Assembly (NCBI GenBank): GCA_037974665.1
Contig: CM075770.1
Span: 570,501 to 634,500, forward strand
DNA: 64,000 bases
DNA from: Ehretia macrophylla
Taxonomy: Eukaryota > Streptophyta > Magnoliopsida > Boraginales > Ehretiaceae
Direction of reading: 5' to 3'
A model generated the notes under the pieces. It was given only the letters and a program-made list of their open reading frames with translations, ran no database searches and was not told the DNA's origin. Of this stretch, positions 36,239 to 47,571 are shown piece by piece (within the stretch, counting starts at the first letter, position 1; the number at the start of each line of letters is the position of its first letter). The position numbers and the translations under genes were made by a program.

Positions 36239-36310
36239 TGAAGCTTAGATCTCAACGCCGAAGCTTATATCTTAGCGCCAAAGCTTAGATATTCTCTCGA
36301 CGAAGCTTTG
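36239..36310 (+). repeat. Tandem ~21-bp repeats in the 5' leader of the GRF ORF
   Basis: Four degenerate units built on GAAGCTTAGATCTCAACGCC (variants AAGCTTATATCTTAGCGCC and AAGCTTAGATATTCTCTCG) lie just upstream of the ORF start. They may be regulatory or simply slippage products. Confidence 0.6.
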
Positions 36311-36560
36311 ATTTTTTACTAATTTTTTTTTTTGTTAAATCAGCCAAGAAAATGTCAACAAATTGTAGAGGTCGGTGTTGGAGGTACACAGATCTTGATC
36401 TTCGATATGTGCACAAATATTGTTGGTATTGTCATCGAAGGCTTGACGTTCGCATTGTGGTTACGGAAAGGCCCAACAAAGGCAAACTCTTCTTCAAGTG
36501 TAATGATTGTGAATTTTTCCGATGATGTATTCCACACAGTGCATCTTGGGAGAGTACTAG

Positions 36561-38667
36561 TGTCACGCCCCGAACTTAGACCCTAAACCCGGGGCGCGAC
36601 TCACTAAGAACTTACGCAATTCATTTCAAACCTGCAAAGCTAATCAAGCACCAATATAAAGAGTGGCAAAATCTGTTAAATTCACATCAGAGCATCTATA
36701 TACATCATTGACACAATATCTACATAGTCTGAACCAACATAATACTTTACTAAGATTTACATCTTCTCCACCATACAAAAGAAAACATTACTAAGGTTTA
36801 CAAAGTTTCTACTGATAATCTACAATAATATAGACACATCCAAAACTTAGCTGGATTTGTCCTACCAAGAAATCCAGCATACCACAAGTCGACTGAGGTA
36901 GGGTTCTAAGACTGGTCCTTCTTCTGATAATTGGACTCACCTTCCCCCGCGAAACAGATAAATAAATAACATGAGCAAAGAAAGCTCAATAAGGTGAACA
37001 CCCAGAGTCAAGCTCTGAGGGTTGCCCAAATGATATGATGCAACATAGAACTTGAAGTTAAACCAAATGTGCAATATGGACTCAAGGTGCATGAGTATTC
37101 AGAAGAGGGACGAACGGAGAATAGTTAGTTTACGCAAGTCTATAACCGAGTCATAACTTGATCAATACAAAACATACACATCACATTAATATCAGAGTTA
37201 CGCAACTGGATAGCATAGTTACCTGAGCAGTTATCTCACAATTCTATGTATTCTGAAGCAGCGTATAAACTTAACTATATTTCAAAATATAATATCATAG
37301 TTACCACATAACACATAAATATCACCTAGAGCCGTGATAGTGATAGCTAAATTCCCAACACCATAACAGAAGGCTTCTAAGCCTTGTCCTCAAACGGTGA
37401 ACCGTCTCCCACCGCTTAGGTCACAAAATGGCCACCTGCGGCCCACGCCTCCGTAGAGTGAAGCGTCCCTCACCTACGGGTACAAAGCTAAGAATATGCG
37501 GTAGTTTCACCCGCCGAATGGGTGTCACAGCTTTAAGGATAACACATAGCAATTAATACAATCAGTACTTAAATGCCACAGTCTCTCACTAGAAGTTGAG
37601 TACAAGATTTCAAAAGATGAGTAAATCGGAACGGAGTTAACAAATTTTGATATATGAGACATTAAATTAAAACAGTAGGGACAGAACCAAAGGGGATCTA
37701 GGTGCAAGAAGGTTGTCCAACTTACCTTAGCTTTTTGTTATAGATAAAATAGTTCTTTTCCTTAAAATATACTTTCAAGCTAAGTTGACTCTGCAAAACA
37801 AATAGTAAAATTGAGATATCTGATTATAAAACTCACACTTGTTATATGAGCATTCATTCTTTAAAGGCTAAGCATCCACTATAATCATAAACATTTATGT
37901 TATACCAATCTGCCTATACATGCATTTGACTTTGTTTACCATTAAACTATTCTATTTTTACCACATAAACTTAGCATGCCATAAATCATTTACAAGCCTG
38001 ATGTATATATATAGAGATATAGTTTCCTTAGACTAAATCAAAAGTAATAGTAGTATAGTCATTTAAGTAATAGTAGTATAGTCATTTAATCATATTTTTA
38101 TGTAACATGTTTGCACCATCTTCTTCTTTATACCCATAAACTATTCACACCACAATCTCCTTTAATTTTTGTATTTATTTGTTACTTAACAAGTAAAGAA
38201 ATCCATTATTCTATAAATAATATAATTCTACACATACGTAACTATATATATAGATATATACGCATATACACATGCATGTATAAGGAATTCATAAGCTAAT
38301 TAAACCAAACTTACCTTTCTTAAGGTTTCTAGAGCTCAAATCCTTCTAACTTAGGAGTCAACTTTATTAGCATGAACAAATTGGCAAAAATTTAAGCAAA
38401 AGGTCGTCGGGTATGAAGGAAAAGAAATTGGGGTTTGATTCCTTGGTTTGCTGAATTTAAACTTATCTGATTGTTTTACAAATATAAGTACTACTAATTC
38501 CTAATTTTGTTAACATACTAGCATCAGCCTAGATGGTTAAGACTCACACAAAGGCAAAGGTGTGCACAGATTCAAATCCCAGCAGCTACCTACCTTAGTT
38601 TCTTTTTTTTTCCACTTTTTATTTATATAAAAACCCCACATGGCATATAATAAAGCTGGGTGTTACA
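36561..38667 (-). mobile_element. Solo LTR (Gypsy type, 2107 bp) inside the GRF ORF
   Basis: TGTCACGCCCCGAAC...GGTGTTACA, flanked by ACTAG (36556-36560) and ACTGG (38668-38672). The outer sequence TGTCACGCCCC is the reverse complement of the Gypsy LTR end GGGGCGTGACA, hence minus orientation. No PBS, gag or pol is present, so it was left by LTR-LTR recombination. It is not homologous throughout to the 10792 LTR. Confidence 0.8.
38522..38611 (+). ncRNA. tRNA-like Pol III unit inside the solo LTR
   Basis: AGCCTAGATGGTTAAGACTC resembles a Pol III A box of the Ser/Leu class. About 45 bases on, AGATTCAAATCCCAGC resembles a B box. A T9 run follows at about 38602 and could end Pol III transcription. 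No acceptor-stem pairing is convincing, so this is not a functional tRNA gene. It may be a SINE head or a tRNA-derived relic. Confidence 0.35.
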
Positions 38668-39114
38668 ACTGGGATGCCTCTTATTCCACCAAGTGCTAGT
38701 GGAATACAATGCAAAGACAAAGATGAAGTGATTTATCCTTTGGAGGTGAAGAAGAAGAAGAGGAAGAAGGATACATTGCTATTTTTCTTTTGTTTCTTAG
38801 TGATTGTACTGATTGTTGTGGTATTGTTGAAGTAAGGTGGAAAGAGATTGTGTTGGTATGGTGTAGCGTTATTTTTATGTTGTAGTGTGGTGTTAAGTAT
38901 TAAGTTGTGGTCGTTGTGTTAGTGTTGAAGAAGTGGTAGTGTTGTTATATTGTAAGCTTATGTAATGGTAGTCTCTTTAATGATAGTCTCATTTGTTACA
39001 TGATTTTATGGTTTTATGGTCATGCACAAAGCCCCCTTCATTTTTGAACCTGTGAATATGCAATATGCATTGTAACCACTTGAACTATAACCACTTGCAA
39101 TGACACATAATTAA

Positions 39115-39330
39115 CAATGTCATAATGTACCAAAAATATACATTTATTGTCATAACAATGCACCAAAAACATCATAGGTCTCAGCAATGTACCAAAAACA
39201 TCATCCGCTGTAGAAAACTATCATAAACATCATAAGTCTTAGCAATGTACCAATAACATAATCAACATTGCAATGTACCAATAACATCATCAACTATAAA
39301 AAAAAGTAGCAAAAATATCATAAGTGTTAA
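39115..39330. repeat. Dispersed short repeats between the two MULE genes
   Basis: About six copies of CAATGTACCAAAAACATCAT or close variants (CAATGCACC, CAATAACATCATC) lie in 200 bases between the 3' ends of the convergent genes. Spacing is irregular. They sit in the shared 3' region. Confidence 0.75.
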
Positions 39331-42189
39331 GCCTAAAGTAGCTTAGCACAAACATTCTAGCAAAAACATCATAATACTTGCAACATCATGGTTTCCAAGT
39401 TCTTTTCCTCTTTCCTTCAGCAGCTGAAGTACCAACATGTCCACGTATGAGTGCATGATGCCTAAAGTTGTTATATACCCTGCCTTCTCCAGTTTGTGCA
39501 CCATTTTCAGCATCATTTTCACGTCTGCCACCACCCGTGCCAACACTTGTTCCACACCAATACCACCTCTTCGAACAACACTTTTGGTAAGACTTATTCG
39601 CGGAGGTCTTGGAGGTAGTTGTTTGTCAACAGTTATGGTGGCTGGCTCTTGTGTATTTGTAGCCTGTCCAAGTAAAAAAATGTGTCACTCCATTAATGTC
39701 ATAGAACCACTTCCTATATGGTTTAGAGTAACATGAATGACTTACATTGTCTGGTTGAATCTAATCCACATTGATGGTGGCTGAATCTTGTATGCTTGTA
39801 GCCTTCAAAGTATAAAAAAGTGTCACTTCATTAATGTCACATAACTATTAAAAGTAACATGAATGACTTACATTGTTTGGTTCAATATTAGAATCCACCA
39901 TATCTACATGTGGTCTTCCTTCCATTTCCTGCCATCAAACACAATAATCCTCTCAGATTTAGTTGTACTACTATATATATTATCTTAATAGAAATAGAAC
40001 ATATTGAATTACATAATACCTTTAAAAGTGGTGAGTCTGGATGGAATGGATTTCGGCAATATCTCTTGTTATTCCTTTTCTTTAAACATTTGCTGCAAGT
40101 CACAGTCAGCCCTTTCCTTGTGGAAATTTTTGGGTTGTTTTCACTCTGATTAACAGCTTCATTCATACCTTTAGCATTGTTGATACTTGCACCAGCACTT
40201 TGGGTGTTTTTAGCTGCACCTTTCTTCCTCTCATCTGCACTTCTTTTCCTCATCATTCTAGGTCTACCTGTTCTTTTGTGAACAATTGGTGGTTTTAAAG
40301 GCTCTGAACCAATTTGCACATAATCATGTGGACCAGGTACAGGATGCACCATGTATTGGTTTACATTCAGATACACTTCTTTGCTGTAACATGGATGCAC
40401 ATAATCCTCCACCTTTTCTCCATAGGTGTTTACGCATGATAATGCATGAGCACAAAGATAACCTGTCAATTGGAACATCCCACAAGTGCATGTCATGGTG
40501 GCTAGGTTAACACTATATTTTTCCCAATTCTGAACCACTTCATATTCTTCTTGTCTAGCCCAGTGTGCAAACCAACCTTTAGCAACATCAACCAGCTTGT
40601 TCACTTTTTTAAGGATGTTAAAGCAAATGACACCATTATACTTCTCCATTGATACCCTTTTAACTTGAAATCTTGTCATCAATTGTGCTCTGATCATCTC
40701 AAACATGGTGATAATTGGTTTATCTCTGGCATTTAATATGTAGTTGTTGAAAGATTCACAGAGATTATTAACCAATATGTCACACTTAGGACCATATGGG
40801 AAATGTGATCTAGTCCATGCTTGAAGAGGGATATTCATCAACCACTCATATGCACACTCCTTTGCACCAATCTTTGGATCTGCTGTTTTTATCCTCTTCA
40901 TAATTCTTTCGAACTCATTAACATTGGCTGTTGAAGCAGCTTTCCAAAACAGTTCCTTCAATACCATACCTGGAAATTTAACTTTGAAGTTTTCATACTT
41001 TTGCCTTAAACAGAATCTATAATGTACCTTCGGATACTAATCTCTGAAGACCTCACACAAACCTTTTTGTCTATTAGATATATAGGTCCACCCATGTTCA
41101 ATTGGATCACCAATGACATTATGCAACTCCTTCAAAAACTATGACCAAGTTTTTTTCCTCTCATTTGGGACTATGGCAATTGCAATGGAAAACATGTTGT
41201 CATTCCTGTCTCTAGCAACAGCTGCAAGTAGTTGTCCACCATACACAATTTTCAAGAAACACTCATCCAATCCAATAATGGGCTTGCAACCTGCCAAGAA
41301 ACCATCAACCATGGCACCAAGTGAAAAAAACATCCTCTCAAATATAGGGTCAGGAAGACTCCTATTAACTCCTATCAATAATGTGCTTCCTGGATTACAA
41401 TTGATTACTGTTTGACAATAATCTCTCAATCTATTATACTGTTCTTGCCAATCTCCTTGAATTATCTTCAATGCAACTTGTTTTGCCCTCAATGCCTTGT
41501 ATTTGTTGCAATTTACTTTGATCTTGGTTTGTATCTTTGTTTGTATTCCGGCTAGGGTCTCATCCGGGTGCTCTCTCACATACCTTCGAATTCTTTTTCA
41601 CAAATACTTGTAGTTGGCAAGTGAATTGTCAAATCTATGCCCACATGAATTATCACCATTCATGGTTTTAACCATGTATGTTTTACTACCTTCGATAGGA
41701 GATGCATGTATCCTGAAAGTGCATCCATTCTTACATTTTGTTGTGACTCTTTCTGGCTCATTTTTTATGTATTGCAAATCAAAACCCTTTCAACATTTTT
41801 AAAAATCATCCCAACCTTTATATCAAACTCTTTCAATCTTATCTTCTCATTGAAAACAGGGAATCTTTGTTTCTGACCTTTTTTACGTGGCTAATTTTCT
41901 TCTCCAGAATCTTCAACACTTTCTAGTGAGTCAGAAGATATATCACTATACCATTCCTCACCAGCTGCTGCATTATTTGGTTTTCCTACCTTTGCCTTCT
42001 TTGCCTTCTTTTTCCCTTTAACTTTCTGACTAACTTTCTTCTTGAATGCCATGTACTTTTCTTTGCTTGAAACTTTAGGTCTTTCATCAAATATATCCTT
42101 ATCCCTAGAGCCTTCGAAATCATCAAATAACCAGCTAGGATTGCTGGAGTCTGAATCTGATAAATGCCCCACAGGTGGAGCATAGTCAG

Positions 42190-42560
42190 AGTCTGAGTCA
42201 AGGTCAAACTCATCACTCTCACCATTATCATTACCATTACCTCCACCAGTTTCTGCACTACCATCATTACCAGTTTGAGCACCACTTTCAGTGCCAGTTT
42301 CTGCACCATTATTTTCACCAGTTTCTGCACAATCACCATTACCACTTTCAGCGCCAATTTCTATCCTATTATTTACACCAGTTTCTTGACCATCAACTTA
42401 CAAGTTTCAGCATTTTCTGCATTTTGTGCACCATCTGCACCATTTACTGAACCTGTTTTTGTATTTTCTGCACCATCTGTACCATTTACTAAACCTTTTT
42501 TATACCATTTGCACCATTTTCAGTTCCAGCAACTGCACCATGCACACTTGCAGAAATTGA
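42190..42560 (-). repeat. Degenerate Asn/Gly/Glu-coding repeats in the transposase linker
   Basis: Imperfect 24-33-bp units containing CACCAGTTTCTGCACCA on the plus strand encode ETGxxNGA-type peptides on the minus strand. At least ten units are seen. They lie between the N-terminal domain and the DDE core and give an acidic flexible linker. Confidence 0.7.
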
Positions 42561-42723
42561 TGGATCAACCTAGTTTGTTGCACCAACATTATCATATTGA
42601 CTTGAGCATCTTAATAGTTCCATCACAAACTGCTCATCTTCTGCCTCAAAAGTGCCTCCAGCCATGTTTTTGTTTTGATGGACTACAAGTTCTTTACATA
42701 TAAGGTTTCCTTCACTATCTAAT

Positions 42724-44770
42724 TGAAGGATCATCATGGGTCAAGAACATCATACAAGCAATAACGAAGCAGAAACATAGTATAAATTTCAAAAAATTTG
42801 CAATTAAAGCTTCAATTTCTTCGAAACCCTAACATTGATTTCATGTAATTAACACAATCTACATATATATAAAACTAATATATGTAGTTAAGAGGTAGTA
42901 GAGAAGATTATCTCTTGAAGACAAGCCTTGGAAGCCATGGAAATGTAAGCTTTCTTCACTTGAAGATGACAACACCTCTTACAAATGGCAAGAGCTCTAG
43001 TTGGTCCACACAAGCAAATAATGGCCTCCAATCATCTTCCTAAACCTTTGTGCTAGCTTGGTTGAAGAAGATTTAAGCTTGCTTAGAACAAAACTTGAAG
43101 AGAAAAGTTTTTTTCTTCTCTTTCTTCAAATCCCGTTGGTCTCATTTTTAATTTCTTTTGTGCCATTATATGTGTAAAAACATTGGTCAAATACCCCTTG
43201 ACCAAGATGTATTATTTTTACCACATATACATATATAGCATACATATATTTTGCCAATTCAAAATTGCAAGATATTTTGTCTTGTTTAATTCTAGCCAAG
43301 CATTCAAATCTTAATGACTAAGTAAGTGATGTGGCCAATTCTCCTCCAAGCAAATGGAATCATTGAGTTGGAAGACTAATTATTTATATATACACTTATA
43401 CAAATATAATTAGCTAATCTTCCAATTGTGCAAATGATTAATTTAATCTAATCAACATTAGTTTAAATTCTGGAAACAACTTTTCCATATTTACACATTG
43501 GCCCTTACACTTATTCAAAATTACACTTTGGCCCCAATAATATTTAATGGTGAATTAAACACCGTTAACACCTTAACAATACAAGAGAAACAAAAACATA
43601 ATTGTTAACCATTTAACAATTAAAAGATACGGGATTGAAGATTGTTAACACTTTAACAATCAAAAAGAAGAAACAAGCAAACTTAATAAAAACCATTCAC
43701 AAGTGTTTTTATTGTGTGTGATTTTCTAGATTCACCGCCAAATAGCAATGAGGAAATATTAAACTCTTTTAATCTATTTTGAGATTGTCTCCCGTCATTC
43801 TCAAAATACCCTCAAGGTCAAGAGTGACGTCTAGTAACGTGTCAAGACAATTTATAAGGCAATGAAGACCAATCTAAGTGAATCTATTTTTGGTCGCCGA
43901 TTACCGTGCAATCTAATCCTTTCATTAATTGTCCTGTTGAGCAAGAACCATGATACGATTAAGTTCATAGACTCGATACTATGCATAGATCCAAATGATG
44001 GAATGAGAGATGACATTCATGGAAAAACCCCTTTCCATCATCATGCTTTGGCCAAAGACTTCCTCATTCAACAACCATGTCTAGATCGCATAGGACATCG
44101 CCTTACGTCGAAGGTTAATGGATCCTATCTTGAACACAAACTGTCAATCAATATACCAGACGAATGAAACTGCGAGAAGACGCATCTTATCCCGTTTGTC
44201 AGGACAAGCATTATCGAAACGCTAGAATCAAACCCCAATATAGATAACAGCCGCAATGTCTCAAGTCAAAATATTACATGCACAATCGCAACGAATAACA
44301 AATTATTAATCCGAAGTCATGTAATTTGTTATTCACATCACATTCGGTGAACTATTCAACTAATAGTCACCCATATGTTTGTTAATTGCATCTTAATGAT
44401 ATTATGGCATGTGGCACACCATCCTTTATCATTAACATCACTATGTTAATCAAATGTAACAACACATATGATAGTCCATAATAGATTATAGAAATATTGA
44501 TCATATAATCTAAGGACTATGAATACTTTAAGTATTTATCATAGTAAATAAATATGTCATCATATTCTAAACCTCTTTTAGAATACATCTCTTTAATGAA
44601 AAATACTAGGGACTCATTCATATACATAAAGAATGAGAAAATTAATATCTATTAATATGTCATCATGTAAACAAACATATAGACACATGAATGCCATAAA
44701 GTATAAGTTAACATCAAAATACCCCAAAATATGTCATCCAAATACGTAGCATTGGGACATATCTCTAACA
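42724..44770 (-). mobile_element. Solo LTR (2047 bp) inside the transposase gene
   Basis: TGAAGGATCATC...ATATCTCTAACA with TG...CA ends and an exact 5-bp duplication CTAAT (42719-42723 and 44771-44775). Removing it together with one CTAAT restores the transposase reading frame (codons TCA TTA GAT AGT). No internal retrotransposon sequence is present. The strand is uncertain; TGTTAGAGATATG reads as a typical LTR start on -. The 101-codon ORF in it at 43862-44167 is taken as chance. Confidence 0.85.
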
Positions 44771-46084
44771 CTAATGACATTATAGGTTCAGCTTCCTCCA
44801 CAGTGTATACCACTCCATACGACATATTGTGATGCATTGCTATTAACTCCCTAGCAGTATCATCATCATAAAGCTGCTTCATCCCATAATCTAATGGCAT
44901 TCCAATCCAAGCATAATATAAAAATAAATTGCTTTTGTTCCCACCCATTTCCTTATACATGTTATAAAACTCAAAAATAGACAATTTATCTAAGCATATA
45001 TCTGGAAAGTTTTGCTTTCAACCACTATATTTAAGTTTAGGCTGATGAACCAAATGACCCCCTATCCATGCATCAATCTCACAGATTCCATCTACCATGC
45101 CAAAATTATCAACTTCATCCATGCTGGAATAATAACCAACTTATCATAGTCAAACATTCATGTATATTAAGCCTCAGGACAAAACCATGCACATTTAACT
45201 CTACATTTAATGGATGCCAAAAATAAAAAATTGCATATTAACTCTACATTCTGTCATTTTCCGTAGTAATTTAATGTTTCCCAATGAATATGATACGAAA
45301 TCCTAATTTTTAAACCCTTAATTCCAGCCCACGTGCTTAAAATTGAAAATCCCTAACTTTTAATGGTTAATTATAGGAAACCCTAATTTCCTATTTTCAA
45401 GTCCATCACCTGACATAACTCTAATTTTCAGTCCCACAGGCAATTAATTTAATGACATAGTGCCCCACACAAAAAATAATTAAAAAGCCCTAATATTTAA
45501 TTTATGACAAGAAACCCTAATTAGTCGAATCCTAATATTTTACAAATTTCAAGTCTCTTACCTGACTTTACCCTAATTTCTAACCCTATATCCTTGCACT
45601 ATAACGATGTATTATCCCACATTTGACATACTAAGAGGGGACAAGAACCTTTAACCGTGAAAGCAACAACACATCACAAAAGTAGAGCATATAAAGTGTA
45701 TAAAGAAAAGAAACAACATTTTTTGGGACCACAATAGCATATAAAATGCATAACATTATCCATCTAGAGTAATGTGGGTTAGGGTACAAGCCTCGCTTTC
45801 TTCAGAGATGCTTCGAATCAACTTTTACGGCTTGATACACTTTCGAAACACTAATCTACGACTCGATTTCGTCAAAGATTACTTTTGTTGAGATTAAAAA
45901 GCGACCGATTTGGGTTTTTTGTGGTAGGGTTCAATGGTTTCAAAGAGAGAGAAAAGTTGTGAGAGAGTTTTGAGTGGTTTTAGTGGGGTTTGTCATTATT
46001 AAATGTTAAAAGACAGAAAGGGTATAATAGTCAATTTAAACCAGCCGTTAACTTTTTTGACGTCTGTTAGCTAAAGGTGCACGT

Positions 46085-46149
46085 CTGCACCTTTTTGAAA
46101 TACCAGAAGGGGTTAATATGCATACTTCATCATCACAGGGGGGTTCCAT
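46085..46149 (-). repeat. Right terminal inverted repeat (shared part) of the MULE
   Basis: Inverted partner of 35926-35994. The sequence outside it (46150 onward) does not match the outer 47 bases of the left end, so this end is eroded or truncated. Confidence 0.7.
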
Positions 46150-47136
46150 GTTCTCAAAGACTGCACACGTGCTTTATTGTTTAAATGTTACTCACTTGGC
46201 ACATAGTGTATAAAATGCATAATATGAAGGGGAGTGATGTCTCAAAGACTCAATATGCTTGCTATAATGCGATTAAATGGTATATTATTGTTGTTAATAG
46301 TGATTTGTCATCATTAAAAATGGAGAGATTGTTGTCCTTATGCCTAAATATATCATTTTGATGATAATAAATCAAGGAAAATTGGATTTATTAATTGTGA
46401 TTGCATTTATATATTTATATAATTAAACTCACACTTACGGATCATGAAATTAAAATATGCATATCGAGTTGCCAAATATTGGAATTAGATTACACGGAGA
46501 AGATAATGGTATTGATAAAATAAAATGCAAGTATAAAGAACTGAAGTTAGCAAGTGTGTGAAATAAAATATGTCTATAATCTTAAATACACATTTATTAG
46601 CTTTTGTGCATTAAATGTGTATATCATTTTAAGCCAAAATTGTGGATTACATTGTATCTATTTTATTATGAGCCAAATATATGAATATTTGGTGTTATAT
46701 GAGGAAAATGTGACTGACCATAGAAGAGTTATAAGATTAAGAAGATGAAAATTATGTTGGTCATTGAGAATAGTTGAAATATACATAATCCTCGACCCCC
46801 TACATATAAATACCCTCATCAAGGCCAATGTTGGCACCGTGCACAACTACGAGAACCTTTTTGGAGATTTCAATAAGATAATCTTGTTTTAGTGTTGGTA
46901 TTTCATTTTCTTCTTTTACGTCATTTTTTTTCCTGACTTGGTAGATATTAAAAGTTACCGAATTTCATATTTTGCTCAATTGAAATAGATATACTAAGAT
47001 AAGCATTGTTGCCCATTTTCAGACTCTCCGGTGATCTGCCAATTAATCACAATTTGGTATAATTGTAAGGATTATGATTCTACGAAAAACTAACATTTCG
47101 TGAACATGATCCAAATATAGAGTATATTGCCCAATC
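46150..47136. other. Intergenic, nothing recognised
   Basis: AT-rich sequence between the MULE and the CACTA end. Only ORFs of about 60 codons without motifs are present. I see no element borders here. Confidence 0.5.
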
Positions 47137-47571
47137 CACTACAAAAAGAAGGCACATTAGAGACATTTTTTTTGCGGTGATTTAGTGAACTGCCGCGAAA
47201 AATTCATTTTGATTGATATTTTGCGGAAGTTCACAAAACTGTCGTAAAATTTGACCAACCGCTATTAAAAATGGCACACTTTTAGCGATGGTTTCGATAG
47301 TGGACTACCGCTATAAGTGGGACACTTTTCGCGGCACGAAAGGCAAGAATAGGTGCGTGGGATAAGTTGCCGCCTTAAAATTTCTTCAATTTTCCTTTAG
47401 TTATAGGTGACGGTTTTCCTGCACTACTACCTATGAGGAGTAGTATAATTTATTTATTTTTATTTGCAAATGAATCTAAGATGCGTTTTATTTAAACTTT
47501 CATATATATGTGAAGTATAAAATATGTTTTTACTTTTCTATCGTACTATAGGCGGCGGTTAACATGTAATG
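47137..47571 (+). mobile_element. One end of a CACTA (En/Spm-type) transposon
   Basis: CACTACAAAAAG at 47137 is the usual CACTA terminal sequence. The next 400 bases contain subterminal repeats in both directions built on GCGG, CCGCTAT and GTGAACT-like motifs (for example GCGGTGATTTAGTGAACTGC and TTGCGGAAGTTCACAAAACT). The matching end (TTTTTGTAGTG) was not found downstream, so the element is truncated or its other end has decayed. A solo LTR is inserted at 47572, and CACTA-like sequence may resume after 50269. Confidence 0.65.

Larger units (their letters stand above)
36352..38835 (+). pseudogene. GRF-type zinc-finger protein with C-terminal membrane anchor, carried by the MULE
   Basis: Read as 36352-36555 joined to 38668-38835 once the solo LTR and one target copy are set aside: 123 codons plus stop. 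The N-terminal part has the CWYCHRRLDVRIVV and GKLFFKCNDCEFFR pattern of a GRF-type zinc finger. This is known from plant proteins of the At4g04775-like type and from TOP3A/NEIL3/APE2, where it binds single-stranded DNA. A basic stretch (KKKKRKKD) precedes a run of about 20 hydrophobic residues ending in LLK-stop, a tail-anchor-like segment. Damage: TGA at 36523-36525, where the family has Trp (EFFRW), and the LTR insertion. It faces the transposase gene, as mudrB faces mudrA in maize MuDR. The role in transposition is only a guess. Confidence 0.7.
39343..45122 (-). pseudogene. MULE transposase (mudrA-type), interrupted by a solo LTR and stop codons
   Basis: The start is ATG at 45120-45122 (MDEVDNFGMVDGICEIDAWI), then the N-terminal MuDR domain with IGMPLDYGMKQLYDDDTARE. 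A solo LTR (42724-44770) is inserted after EEAEPIMSLD; the frame resumes exactly across it. An acidic, repeat-rich linker follows (about 42150-42560), then a Lys-rich stretch. The MULE DDE domain at about 41139-41430 contains GFLAGCKPIIGLDECFLK. Next come ECAYEWLMNIPLQAW and NLCESFNNYILNARDKPIIT. The SWIM zinc finger (CTCGMFQLTGYLCAH, near 40460) is followed by a Lys/Arg region and a CxxC-type tail spread over small 3' exons to 39343. In-frame TGA/TAG codons occur near 45018, 42570, 41890 and several between 41600 and 41800. Family role: cut-and-paste transposition in the nucleus. Non-functional here. Confidence 0.85.
35879..46150 (-). mobile_element. MULE (Mutator-like) transposon with two convergent ORFs
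   Basis: The left end starts GGGTAAATTGCTTATAGCTC. An inverted copy of its inner terminal segment lies at about 46085-46148, with GGAACCCCCCTGTGATGA in both. Between them is a Mutator-type transposase on - and a GRF zinc-finger ORF on +. Two solo LTRs (36561-38667 and 42724-44770) are later insertions; without them the element is about 6.1 kb. The outermost 45-50 bp of the left TIR has no good match at the right, so the right border and the 9-bp target duplication could not be fixed. Both genes carry stop codons, so it is not autonomous now. Confidence 0.8.

Noticed and set aside
39343-39555. Separate 70-codon minus gene
   Set aside because: It continues the transposase 3' coding region after small introns and is not an independent gene.
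43862-44167. 101-codon ORF on +
   Set aside because: It lies inside a solo LTR with a clean TSD and has no domain; long chance ORFs occur in LTRs.
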